In this document: positions 6,746 through 14,282 of the stretch, one piece after another
Numbering within the stretch: the stretch's first letter is position 1
Layout: each line of letters opens with the position of its first letter
Origin: a virus
Virus record (IMG/VR): IMGVR_UViG_3300001838_000200
Coordinates: 1-21,100 of that record
Reading direction: 5' to 3' (one strand)
DNA length: 21,100 bases
Notes under the pieces: model-generated
Databases searched by the model: none
What the model saw: only the letters and a program-made list of their open reading frames with translations
What the model was told of the DNA's origin: nothing
Program-made: the position numbers and the translations under genes

Positions 6746-6877
6746 TTATCGTTTTTGTCGTTCTTTTAATTTTTGGTTTTCTTCATCAAGATATTGTATC
6801 AACATTGTTACATAAATGTCACGCTCCCACGGTAACATATCTTCCAATTCACTCAAACTATACTTATGGTGTTGCAT
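6746..6877 (-). CDS. gp51-like short frame, probably expressed by -1 frameshift from gp26
   Basis: A short frame on the minus strand (43 residues from ATG at 6877) ends LPWERDIYVTMLIQYL then a charged Lys/Glu helix. The frame stays open 19 codons further upstream, back to 6934, where it meets the end of gp26. The ATG at 6877 has no Shine-Dalgarno sequence, whereas the upstream extension joins exactly to a -1 slippery site in gp26. The best reading is that it is the C-terminal part of a gp26 fusion of about 302 residues, like the G-GT tail chaperones of lambda. In T4-like phages the hub assembly factor gp51 acts alongside gp26, and this fragment probably stands in that place; the homology to gp51 is inference. 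It fills most of the gap between gp26 and the hub-like gene. Confidence 0.7.
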   Translation of the reverse strand: MQHHKYSLSELEDMLPWERDIYVTMLIQYLDEENQKLKERQKR

Positions 6878-6924
6878 CAAAGAAAAGTTAGTTTGATAAT
6901 AGTTTCTTAAAGTATCATAACAAA

Positions 6925-7653
6925 TTAAAACCCGAAAAAACTTTCGAGTCCTTCAACATTCATTTCATGTTCAAATTGACATTTGGAACATTTTAATTTA
7001 ACATCTTTTTTTAATTTTGGTAGATGTTCCAAAAAATTTTCAATTTTACTAAATTGTTGTTGATTTAATTGTTCCACAAATTGCAATAATTCTTCTTGTG
7101 TTTGTTCTTTTGCATAATAAAACTGTTCACCATCATAAATGTATTCAATTGAATTTGCTATCATATTAAATGTTACTTCAGTAATATTGTCTAACTGTAT
7201 GGAATTTTTAATTAAACCAAATTCTGGATATTTCATCTTCAATATCAAGTTTTCTGTCAATTGAATTTCAGGATTAATATCTTCATCTCTATCAATTTTA
7301 ATTTCAGTCAAATCAATTTTTGTTTCCATAATATTATTGCATAACTTATCTTCAACTATATTATTACAACGATATTTTGATTCAACAACTTCACCAACAG
7401 ATTTGGCTCTTAAATTGATAAAGAAATATTCCACATCAAGTATAGGCATTTCATCAAAGTTAATATCTTTGGTTAAGGTGCAAACTTCAAGTATATCTCT
7501 TACCACATTTTGAATACTGTCGGCATCACCAGATTCCATGGCCATTAAAAGATTTTTTTGTTCTTTAACAACAAATGGTCTGTATTTTAGTTTTTTCTTA
7601 CTTAAAGGCAATTCAATTTCATATGAAGGCAATTCAAGTTTTGGTAAAGGCAT
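6925..7653 (-). CDS. gp26: baseplate hub subunit gp26-like (T4_baseplate family)
   Basis: A 242-residue protein of the T4 gp26 baseplate family. The N-terminus (MPLPKLELPSYEIELPLSKKK, then YRPFVVKEQKNLL) is typical: a beta strand pair leading to a helix, similar to tail assembly chaperones. Four cysteines in two pairs (Cys96/Cys105 and Cys222/Cys225, CSKC) suggest a zinc site. In T4, gp26 belongs to the central hub; chaperone activity has been proposed for the family. GAGGAG precedes the ATG by seven bases, a strong ribosome binding site. The last codons hold a -1 slippery heptamer that would give a longer product of about 302 residues. It follows the tube-fold protein in the minus-strand operon. 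Confidence 0.85.
   Translation of the reverse strand: MPLPKLELPSYEIELPLSKKKLKYRPFVVKEQKNLLMAMESGDADSIQNVVRDILEVCTLTKDINFDEMPILDVEYFFINLRAKSVGEVVESKYRCNNIVEDKLCNNIMETKIDLTEIKIDRDEDINPEIQLTENLILKMKYPEFGLIKNSIQLDNITEVTFNMIANSIEYIYDGEQFYYAKEQTQEELLQFVEQLNQQQFSKIENFLEHLPKLKKDVKLKCSKCQFEHEMNVEGLESFFGF
6934..6954 (-). promoter_or_regulatory. -1 ribosomal frameshift site in gp26
   Basis: Reading the minus strand, the heptamer T TTT TTC (6940-6934) sits in the gp26 zero frame as codons TTT TTC, three codons before its stop. This is the standard X XXY YYZ slippery form. Slipping back one base gives TTT TTT and then CGG GTT TTA, which is exactly the open gp51-like frame. A Shine-Dalgarno-like GAAGGA lies at 6954-6949, eight bases before the heptamer, as in dnaX-type stimulators. 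No clear downstream stem-loop was seen by eye. Confidence 0.75.
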
Positions 7654-7670
7654 AATAACTCCTCATTATT

Positions 7671-8204
7671 TTAAATCAATCTAATCCAACTAGTATAAGC
7701 AAAAGTAACTGTTAATTTGTGATAACCTTCGGCATTCCAATCTAATCCTAGTTGTCCTACAGAAATCGGATATATTTCATTAAACATTACTCTATAAGTT
7801 TCTTCATTCATTTGATCATATTGGCTTATTTCTATATCACCAACATAATCTTCTTTATAATTAAAATCATATGATGTTTGTGGATTAATTAAACTCAACC
7901 AATCGTCAAATATTTTTTTCTGAGTCATCTCTCCATCTAATATAAATGTTAAATCCAGATCATTATATGTTGTTAAATAAGGAAACTTTTCAATAGGTCC
8001 ATATATTTTTTGTTCTGTTGTTGCAAGAGTTCTGGCTGGCAATTCAGCGGTTTCACAACGCAAAGTGATGGTTTCATAGCCATTTTCTGGCGGTACTTCA
8101 AAATCATTATTTTGTGGAAAAAAGATTCTGGCTTCAAACCTTTTGGGTGTTGAAAAATCTTTGGACCTAAAAGCACTTAGAAATCTATCTATTGATGCTG
8201 GCAT
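7671..8204 (-). CDS. tail-tube-fold protein (gp19/gp54 family)
   Basis: A 177-residue protein with the pattern of T4-like tube proteins: ITLRCETAELPARTLATTE (a short strand with Cys and the ELPGR/ELPAR turn), then GPIEKFPYLTTYNDLDLTFI, a helix KKIFDDWLSLI, and the C-terminal LGLDWNAEGYHKLTVTFAY strand pair. The tube fold is shared by gp19 (main tube) and the baseplate tube starters gp48 and gp54. Placement in a hub operon rather than beside a sheath gene favours a tube initiator or specialised first tube ring over the main tube, but this is inference. AAGGAATTC before the ATG is a good ribosome binding site; the start follows the previous stop directly. Confidence 0.75.
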   Translation of the reverse strand: MPASIDRFLSAFRSKDFSTPKRFEARIFFPQNNDFEVPPENGYETITLRCETAELPARTLATTEQKIYGPIEKFPYLTTYNDLDLTFILDGEMTQKKIFDDWLSLINPQTSYDFNYKEDYVGDIEISQYDQMNEETYRVMFNEIYPISVGQLGLDWNAEGYHKLTVTFAYTSWIRLI

Positions 8205-8855
8205 TTATGAATTCCTTATTTGTTCCATCGAATCTTCCCAAACAGTCGATGGCCTATCTTTTTTAAATTGATGAACGGGAAGTGTGATTGCTACATCCCA
8301 TTCTTCTGGTTGAATTTGTATTATTTTAGATTTCATGTGCGAAAAAAGGTATTTTTTAACACAAGGTCTAAATTCTTTTAATTTTTTAGAAGCATTTAAA
8401 ATTTCATATGTTATACGAAATCTGTAAGGTTCTTCATTCTCATCATAAATGGCTCTGGCCATCAATTTACGCATAAAATAAATTCTATATTTCATAGGTA
8501 GATAGTGTATATTTAAACCCAAAAAACCACCAGATTCCATTTGTAGTGGTATAATCAAAGGAAATCTATCATAATACGGCAAGTCATTTTTACCTAATGG
8601 ATCATATAAAAAGAAATACATACCACCAATCAAGAATTTGTTTCTTTGTGGGTTTTGCCTTGGATTTGCAGCGCTTAGCAAAGGTCTGACGTATCGATTT
8701 CTTTCTCTAACAATAGGTTGTGACAAAGCAGGAGATGAACGTAATTGATTCATCTTCTTTTGTAACCAACGGAAAGAATCCAAACTCATGTCTTTTACAT
8801 CAGTCTGTTTCTTTTCTTCATTAATTTTGGTAAGTATAGAGGGTTTTGTAGCCAT
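8205..8855 (-). CDS. conserved T4-like phage protein of unknown function
   Basis: A 216-residue basic protein. The centre has a distinctive pattern: FLIGGMYFFLYDPLGKNDLPYYDRFPLIIPL (split here as residues about 75-105), then GGFLGLNIHYLP and RIYFMRKLM. Similar blocks seem familiar from T4-like marine phages as a virion or assembly protein, but I cannot name the family. T4 places gene 2 (DNA end protector) beside gene 4, so gp2-like function is one possibility without sequence proof. The start ATG has no Shine-Dalgarno sequence; instead CATAAATA lies exactly five bases upstream (see promoter entry). It is 13 bases downstream of gp4's stop. Confidence 0.6.
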   Translation of the reverse strand: MATKPSILTKINEEKKQTDVKDMSLDSFRWLQKKMNQLRSSPALSQPIVRERNRYVRPLLSAANPRQNPQRNKFLIGGMYFFLYDPLGKNDLPYYDRFPLIIPLQMESGGFLGLNIHYLPMKYRIYFMRKLMARAIYDENEEPYRFRITYEILNASKKLKEFRPCVKKYLFSHMKSKIIQIQPEEWDVAITLPVHQFKKDRPSTVWEDSMEQIRNS

Positions 8856-8860
8856 TACAA

Positions 8861-8868
8861 TATTTATG
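8861..8868 (-). promoter_or_regulatory. late-promoter-like motif five bases before the start of the 8855 gene
   Basis: CATAAATA on the minus strand, one base off the T4 late consensus TATAAATA. It occupies most of the 13-base gap after gp4. With T4 geometry (motif at about -13 to -6) transcription would begin at or next to the ATG at 8855, giving a leaderless message. Confidence 0.5.
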
Positions 8869-9303
8869 TTATAGTCCTAGATGTTCTTCAGTCAGTATTT
8901 TGAAATCCCATCCTCTGTCCAAACAATATTCCGATGCAGCCTTCCATTTGGCCTGATTCACACCCCAGGTCACAACCTCGTTTAAATATTGTTTAGTTAT
9001 TCTTTTCTTTTTTTCGGGTTCCATGGTCTGTTTTTTAGGTTTGACTTCAATCATCATGGTTTTGATTTTGCCATCTCTAGATTTAACTTTGACCAAAAAA
9101 TCTGGAAAATAACGGTGCCAACGACCATCAACGGGTGATATGTATGGTACAGTTAATTCTTCAGATGCCCATGATAAAATATCTGGATTTTTGTCGAGCC
9201 AATTCATCACTCTACATTCCCATGAAGAGCGATAAATGATGTTTTTGTGGTCCCCAACGTATTTTTGAGGATGTCTTGGTCTAAAAATTCCTTGGTAAGC
9301 CAT
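8869..9303 (-). CDS. gp4: head completion protein gp4 (nuclease-like fold)
   Basis: A 144-residue protein (T4 gp4 is about 150). FRPRHPQKYVGD, YRSSWECRVMNWLDKNP, SWASEELTVPYISPVDGRWHRYFPDF and MIEVKPKKQ follow the gp4 pattern closely. The family shares the TnsA/Holliday-resolvase-like nuclease fold: Glu28, Asp (YFPDF) and the E-x-K of IEVKPK form a likely active site. In T4, gp4 finishes packaged heads before tails attach. No Shine-Dalgarno sequence is seen before the ATG; a degenerate late motif (CATAATAT) lies just upstream. Divergent from the gp48/54 gene, with the two starts 34 bases apart. Confidence 0.92.
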   Translation of the reverse strand: MAYQGIFRPRHPQKYVGDHKNIIYRSSWECRVMNWLDKNPDILSWASEELTVPYISPVDGRWHRYFPDFLVKVKSRDGKIKTMMIEVKPKKQTMEPEKKKRITKQYLNEVVTWGVNQAKWKAASEYCLDRGWDFKILTEEHLGL

Positions 9304-9310
9304 ATAAATA
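9303..9310 (+). promoter_or_regulatory. T4-type late promoter, perfect consensus
   Basis: TATAAATA matches the T4 late promoter consensus at all eight positions. Transcription would start near 9316, leaving a 22-base leader with AAGGA before the ATG at 9338. The motif begins on the last base of the divergent gp4 start codon. It probably drives the long plus-strand baseplate operon. Confidence 0.8.
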
Positions 9311-9337
9311 TTATGTATGTTATTTCAAGGACAATAA

Positions 9338-10279
9338 ATGGCCACAACGATTTACGGAGGACAGCCTACCGATTTGGTAAATGATCCTATTATTGGACCA
9401 GCTCAAAAACTGTATCAAAACAAATTTTCTCCTCCAAGCCTTCTTACTTATCCTATGGATTTAAGCCAAGAACATAGAAAACATTCAATCATTTTTAAAA
9501 TATATGAAATTGTTCCTTTTTTTGAAAATATTGGTGGAGAAAGAGTTACCAATACGCCAGACTTAGGTGCCTATAATGAAATGGGTAGTTTAGATGCTGT
9601 GGTGGAAAAAGCAACCAGTTTAACATCAAAAATGAAGGATGAATATACAAGAGGTGGATTTACAAATTTTAATTCAAAAACCAGAAGCAATCCTGTAGCC
9701 ACAATCGCTTTATACATGCCAGACACCATTAATTTTACAACAAATGCTCAATATGATAATTTGAGTGTCGCTAAAGCCGCAGAAAATACTAGTTTGCCTT
9801 TGGTTGGAAGAATTGCAAAAGCTATAACATCTACTGTTGGTGGTGAAGGTTTAAGCAGACTATTAACTTCCAGATTGGGTTATGTTTTAAATCCACAACA
9901 ACAATTATTATTTGAAGGTATAGATTTTAGAACTTTTGATTTTTCTTTTACTTTTACACCAAGATCACAAAAAGAAGCGAATTCTATAAAAAATATAATT
10001 ACTGAATTAAGAAAACACTCTTTACCTGAAATAAACAAAGGAGCTGCTGGATTCTTTTTCACTCCACCATCAATTTTTGAAATTGAATTTAAAAGTGGAG
10101 ATACAATCAATTCAAATATTCCTAAAATTAAAAGATGTGTTGTTGAAACGGTGGATGTAAATTTCGCACCAAACGGATGGGCCGCACATGTTGACGGTGC
10201 ACCAGTTCAAACAACAATGCAAATGAGAGTTAAAGAAATTGAACTTGTTGATAGCAATGAGGTTAAGTCAGGATACTAA
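9338..10279 (+). CDS. gp48: baseplate tail-tube cap/initiator gp48/gp54-like
   Basis: A 313-residue protein (T4 gp54 320, gp48 364). The C-terminal two thirds hold the tube-related fold: ATIALYMPDTINFTTNAQYD (130-150), RLGYVLNPQQQLLFEGIDFRTF (about 189-210), FSFTFTPRSQKEANSI, and the end strands VVETVDVNFAPNGWAAHVDG and MQMRVKEIELV. These proteins sit on top of the hub and nucleate the tail tube. In T4-like marine phages this type is usually named gp48; the short length also allows gp54, so the symbol is tentative. First gene after the TATAAATA promoter, with gp53 starting two bases after its stop. Confidence 0.82.
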   Translation: MATTIYGGQPTDLVNDPIIGPAQKLYQNKFSPPSLLTYPMDLSQEHRKHSIIFKIYEIVPFFENIGGERVTNTPDLGAYNEMGSLDAVVEKATSLTSKMKDEYTRGGFTNFNSKTRSNPVATIALYMPDTINFTTNAQYDNLSVAKAAENTSLPLVGRIAKAITSTVGGEGLSRLLTSRLGYVLNPQQQLLFEGIDFRTFDFSFTFTPRSQKEANSIKNIITELRKHSLPEINKGAAGFFFTPPSIFEIEFKSGDTINSNIPKIKRCVVETVDVNFAPNGWAAHVDGAPVQTTMQMRVKEIELVDSNEVKSGY

Positions 10280-10281
10280 AA

Positions 10282-10887
10282 ATGAAATATTTTCAATCTT
10301 TACCCTTAATGTTAAGAACAAATGATAAAGGACAAAGACAAACCCTTATCAACCTAACGGCTCGTGCATCAATGATACAAAGTTTGTTAAAAAATCCTTT
10401 ACTATTTTATACCTATGACATACAGGACGGAGAAACTCCTGAAATAATTGCACACAGATATTATGATAACAGTTACCGTTATTGGTTAATATTGTTTGCA
10501 AATGAAATGTTGGACCCTCAATGGGATTGGCCACTTACATCAAAAGATTTTGAAAAATACATAGACGAAAATTTTGTTGATCCGTATACAACAGTTAAAT
10601 ATTGGGAAAAAATTATTACACAATATGATTCACAATCAAGAACAACAACAGTGAGAAAAATTAAAATTGGCCAAGAAGAATATAATAATTTAATTGAATC
10701 TTCACAAACAGTGACTTTTCCAACCAGTACGGTTACTATAAGCACTACTAAACATGCTGAATCGGTTTATCAATATGAATATAATTTGAACGAATCAAAA
10801 AGAAATATAAAAGTAATTAAAGAAGAATATGCACCTATAGTTGAAGAACAATTACAAACCGTAATGGGAACATTAGTTGGAAGATAA
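10282..10887 (+). CDS. gp53: baseplate wedge subunit gp53
   Basis: A 201-residue protein, near T4 gp53 (196). The pattern YTYDIQDGETPEIIAHRYYDNSYRYWLILFANEMLDPQWDWPL (residues 44-86, split in reading) is the LysM-like core typical of gp53. In the wedge, gp53 is the last subunit to join and links neighbouring wedges to the hub. AGGAT lies before the ATG. The C-terminal half is more variable, Thr-rich and ends in a helix. It lies between the tube cap and the hub gene gp27. Confidence 0.9.
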   Translation: MKYFQSLPLMLRTNDKGQRQTLINLTARASMIQSLLKNPLLFYTYDIQDGETPEIIAHRYYDNSYRYWLILFANEMLDPQWDWPLTSKDFEKYIDENFVDPYTTVKYWEKIITQYDSQSRTTTVRKIKIGQEEYNNLIESSQTVTFPTSTVTISTTKHAESVYQYEYNLNESKRNIKVIKEEYAPIVEEQLQTVMGTLVGR

Positions 10888-10890
10888 TTG

Positions 10891-12207
10891 ATGAGTAATA
10901 CAGAAAACGAACTTGCATATTATCCACAAGATGCAAGTGTAGATGAATTAGAAATTATAACATCCTCGGGAAGTTTTAATGTTCGTAGACTTTTGGTTGA
11001 ATTATCTTATTACGAAGATTTATATTCTTTTGTGGTTTCTGGTTACGTTATTTTAAGAGATGGTCAGGGAATTATTGAAAAACTTGAATTAAGTGGAAAA
11101 GAAAGTATCAGTATTGCATTTGGTAAAAATGAAAAGGGTGAAAACGCAGTCAAAAAAGTGTTTAGGTTGTATTCTGTTCCAGATAGAACACCCATAGGAA
11201 ATTTACGAAGTGAGTATATAAAATTACATTTTTGTTCGGAAGAATTACTTTTATCCGAATCAACTAAAATTACAAAATCATTTAAAGGAAAAACTGTTTC
11301 TGAAATGATTGAAGATATTATGTCAAACGAATTGAAAACAAATTCAAATAATTTAACTATTGAACCAAGTGTTGGAATTTATAATTTTAATATACCAACA
11401 TTAAAGCCTTTTGAAACGATTAGTTGGTTGTCAACATATGCAAGACCTTCAATGACAAAAGATGCTGGTGCCGATATGTTATTTTATGAAACAAAAAATG
11501 GCTTCAATTTCAGTTCTCTTGGCACATTATATAAAAAAGAACCAGAAAAAACTTATAGATATGATTTAAAAAATATACCCTCAACATTTTTAGAAAAAAT
11601 TACATCTGTTATAGATTATCAATTTGTTAGGGGTTTTGACAGCTTAAAAGATATAAATTCAGGAACTTTTGCTAATCGAATAATAACACTTGATCCATTA
11701 AATAGAACTAAATTGGTAAAAGATTTTGATTACTCTGATTATGGTGGATCAAAATTAAATGGTGGTGATCCTGCTCCAAATTCAACCAATAGATTGGGTA
11801 AAAAAAATTCCGATTCTTCTCTCGGTGTTCTGAAATTAGGGGTATCAAATGCAAATCAACAAAGAAAAGAATCTCTTTCGGAAGGTGTTGGTTCTTTAGC
11901 ACCAGATATTTTTCTAGAAACAACTGTGACAAATAGAACGGCACAATTATCATTGGCGAATTATACTGTAATCAAAATAAGAATACCTGGTGATACGGAA
12001 TTAACTGCTGGATCAATAATTAATTTTAAAATACAATCTTTAAATTCAGAAGATTCCAATAATTTGGATAGATACTATTCTGGTAAATATCTTGTCACGG
12101 CGGTAAGACATATTATTCAATCTCAAGGTGTTTTTCAGTCTGTTTTGGAAATAACAAAAGATAGTTCAACACAAGATTATTCTAATAATGAGGTGCCAGC
12201 AATATGA
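10891..12207 (+). CDS. gp27: baseplate hub subunit gp27-like
   Basis: A 438-residue protein from ATG at 10891; a TTG three bases earlier is possible, but GGAAGA spacing (seven bases) favours the ATG. T4 gp27 has 391 residues. Features include an N-terminal two-strand domain (VDELEIITSSGSFNVRRLLVEL, about 15-37), a hub beta-barrel with FRLYSV and KLHFCSEELL, a helix TVSEMIEDIMSN, PTLKPFETISWLS (about 169-181), typical of gp27/gpD-type hubs, and a closing barrel with IRIPGDTELTAGSIINF and GKYLVTAVRHII. gp27 forms the trimeric ring that holds the gp5 spike. The next gene is the gp5 OB-fold, overlapping by four bases (ATGA), as expected for partners. Confidence 0.85.
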   Translation: MSNTENELAYYPQDASVDELEIITSSGSFNVRRLLVELSYYEDLYSFVVSGYVILRDGQGIIEKLELSGKESISIAFGKNEKGENAVKKVFRLYSVPDRTPIGNLRSEYIKLHFCSEELLLSESTKITKSFKGKTVSEMIEDIMSNELKTNSNNLTIEPSVGIYNFNIPTLKPFETISWLSTYARPSMTKDAGADMLFYETKNGFNFSSLGTLYKKEPEKTYRYDLKNIPSTFLEKITSVIDYQFVRGFDSLKDINSGTFANRIITLDPLNRTKLVKDFDYSDYGGSKLNGGDPAPNSTNRLGKKNSDSSLGVLKLGVSNANQQRKESLSEGVGSLAPDIFLETTVTNRTAQLSLANYTVIKIRIPGDTELTAGSIINFKIQSLNSEDSNNLDRYYSGKYLVTAVRHIIQSQGVFQSVLEITKDSSTQDYSNNEVPAI

Positions 12208-12542
12208 TCCGTGGATTTTTAGGTAAAGATGGCTTTATTTGGTGGGTCGGTGTAGTAGAAAACCGAATGGATCCTTTAGGTCTAGGACGATGCCAGGTGC
12301 GTATTTTTGGTTGGCATGATGACGGATCAGATAGTGCCGAGATAAAAATTCCTGTGGAAAATTTACCGTGGGCTATGCCATTATTGCCACTTAATCATTC
12401 TAACAGTTTTTCAACGCCAGAACTTGGTGATTGGGTGGTTGGTTTCTTTTTTGATGGCCAAGCTGCACAATTTCCAGTTATGATGGGTGTTTTACCAGGT
12501 ATACCACCAACCGATCAAGATAAATTAATTGGTGAGGGATAA
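12204..12542 (+). CDS. gp5: stand-alone gp5 N-terminal OB-fold protein
   Basis: A 112-residue protein matching the first domain of T4 gp5: WWVGVVENRMDPLGLGRCQVRIFGW (residues 13-37, read in parts) parallels WFVGVVEDRMDPLKLGR in T4, followed by ENLPWAMPLLPL and LGDWVVGFFFDG. This OB fold binds the gp27 ring. The chain stops at residue 112, so the lysozyme and beta-helix domains of T4 gp5 are absent. The beta-helix is encoded two genes later (13434-14282); no lysozyme follows. GAGGTG precedes the ATG. A split spike is a real feature here: the stop is clean and the next gene is unrelated and intact. Confidence 0.88.
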   Translation: MIRGFLGKDGFIWWVGVVENRMDPLGLGRCQVRIFGWHDDGSDSAEIKIPVENLPWAMPLLPLNHSNSFSTPELGDWVVGFFFDGQAAQFPVMMGVLPGIPPTDQDKLIGEG

Positions 12543-13427
12543 ATGACAACAGAAAAATCAGTTAATCTTGGTGAGATAGAAGTTTTAAATTTAAAAATTA
12601 AAGAAACTTTTCCACCAAATTCTTTATATGCAAAATTATTAGATAAACCAGGAGTTCAAACCACCTCACAATTAGCTAGAGGTTATATGCCAGGTTCAGC
12701 CATTGCGATTATGAATGGCCAGACGGCACACGTTTGTGATTTCAAATTCATCTTCAATGTAGATATCAATTTATTTGGTAATATTAATCCTGTTAGTGCT
12801 ATACAAAAAGCCATAAGAAATTCACAATTAAAAGCTGCACAGAGACTTAGAAATTTGGTTCAAGATGCTGCAAGGCAGTTTAGAGAAGCAATTGATGCAA
12901 TATTGAAAGCCATTGGATTTGATCCATCTGGACAACTATCTTTCTACTTTTCTACCGGAAAAAATATACTTAGAAAAATACAAGAAACAATTGAATATAT
13001 TGCAGAAAAATTAGAAATTGTATTGGAATACGTATTTTTTGCACAACAAATTGCACAATTAATTTCATGGATAGAAAGTTTACCAGAAAAAATTAAAAAT
13101 CTATTGTTGTCTTGTTTAAAACAATTTACCGGTTCATTAAAACAGGTGGCGAACCAAATAAAAAGTACGCCAGATAAAATTTCAAATTTGACCCGTCAAC
13201 AAATTGATGGTATTGCAAAATCTTTTACTTCAGCAGAAGAGGCAGTAAAAAAATCATTGGATCAAAGTTTAGTTGTAAATTCTGGTCAATTACCAAGTGG
13301 TGCTGCAGCTGCCTTAGGTGGTAGCGCCAATAATGTTCTTGCATATATAAATTCATCAACACCATCATCAAATTCAATAACGGCCAATACAGTCGCTACT
13401 AAAATGGCCAATTCACAATCACCCTAA
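12543..13427 (+). CDS. helical virion protein between the two gp5 parts
   Basis: A 294-residue protein. Residues about 48-75 hold MPGSAIAIMNGQTAHVCDFKF, a conserved-looking beta start seen in T4-like marine phages in this place. The rest is almost wholly helical and coiled-coil-like (80-235), with amphipathic stretches rich in Ala, Ile, Gln and Lys, and ends in a Ser/Asn/Thr-rich flexible tail. GAGGG precedes the ATG, which directly follows the OB-protein stop. Its position between the OB and spike genes suggests that it contacts the hub or fills the tube end; the function is unknown. Confidence 0.65.
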   Translation: MTTEKSVNLGEIEVLNLKIKETFPPNSLYAKLLDKPGVQTTSQLARGYMPGSAIAIMNGQTAHVCDFKFIFNVDINLFGNINPVSAIQKAIRNSQLKAAQRLRNLVQDAARQFREAIDAILKAIGFDPSGQLSFYFSTGKNILRKIQETIEYIAEKLEIVLEYVFFAQQIAQLISWIESLPEKIKNLLLSCLKQFTGSLKQVANQIKSTPDKISNLTRQQIDGIAKSFTSAEEAVKKSLDQSLVVNSGQLPSGAAAALGGSANNVLAYINSSTPSSNSITANTVATKMANSQSP

Positions 13428-13433
13428 TAAATT

Positions 13434-14282
13434 ATGGAAAAACCAAGTTTTGTAGACGCCTGGACCGAGCCGGAATCAGCTGCTAATACCGATTACCAAC
13501 CAATATATCCATACAATAATGTCATTGCACACACAAAAGCAGGACATTCGTTGGAGATGGATGACACACCCACCCGTGAACGTATTCGTTTGCAACATGG
13601 TTCAAATACTTTTTTAGAAATGCATCCAAATGGTGATGAGGTTCATAAGATTGTCCGTGATGGTTATCATATTGTGGAAGGCGACAATTATATACGGATA
13701 GGTGTGGATGACGGCAATTTAGCTAAAAAATTGCAAATTGAAGTATATGGTGATGTGAAAATGCATGTTCAAGGAAACATGGTACATCAAGTTGATGGTG
13801 ATTTAGAACAATACGTTAAAGGCAACTATACACAAATTGTGGAAGGAATTCATACGGTTTCATCTTTTGGTAATATGAGAATAAATGCTGGTTCTGGTTT
13901 GTTGGGTAAATTAGTTATTAATACACCCGATTATGTTCGTATAAATGGTGATTTAAATGTGACAGGAGAAGTTACAGCAGATAAAATGACTTCAACAACA
14001 AGAGTTGATGCGGGAACAGGAATGAGTGCGGGACCACTAGGATTTGTAACTTTGACTGGTGGATTATCTGTTGGAATTCCAGCAGCAGTACCATTAAATG
14101 TTATTTGTGCAGGTCCGATCACATCTTTTGCATCGGTAAATGCGCCATTAGGAACTTTTGGTGTTTGTTCTTCTGTTTTGGCTTTTGATGTTGTAAATCA
14201 ACTTCTGAGAAAAGTTCACACACATATGGCTTTTAAGGGTCCAACATCGGCCCCAATTACTGGTTTGGAGATTAAACAATGA
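13434..14282 (+). CDS. gp5-type beta-helix spike protein
   Basis: A 282-residue protein of the T4 gp5 C-terminal/VgrG spike type. Residues 38-95 contain HSLEMDDTPTRERIRLQHGSN (split in reading) and FLEMHPNGDEVHKIVRDGYHI, typical of gp5/VgrG domains leading into the spike. From about 113 short beta repeats recur (VYGDVKMHVQGNMVHQVDGDLEQYVKGNY), the pattern of a three-chain intertwined beta-helix. Near the end KVHTHMAFKGP carries the H-x-H seen at metal-binding tips of contractile-tail spikes such as P2 gpV. The protein probably forms the membrane-piercing needle, joined to gp27 through the OB protein of 12204-12542. No Shine-Dalgarno sequence is evident. Its stop overlaps the next ATG (ATGA). 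Confidence 0.8.
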   Translation: MEKPSFVDAWTEPESAANTDYQPIYPYNNVIAHTKAGHSLEMDDTPTRERIRLQHGSNTFLEMHPNGDEVHKIVRDGYHIVEGDNYIRIGVDDGNLAKKLQIEVYGDVKMHVQGNMVHQVDGDLEQYVKGNYTQIVEGIHTVSSFGNMRINAGSGLLGKLVINTPDYVRINGDLNVTGEVTADKMTSTTRVDAGTGMSAGPLGFVTLTGGLSVGIPAAVPLNVICAGPITSFASVNAPLGTFGVCSSVLAFDVVNQLLRKVHTHMAFKGPTSAPITGLEIKQ

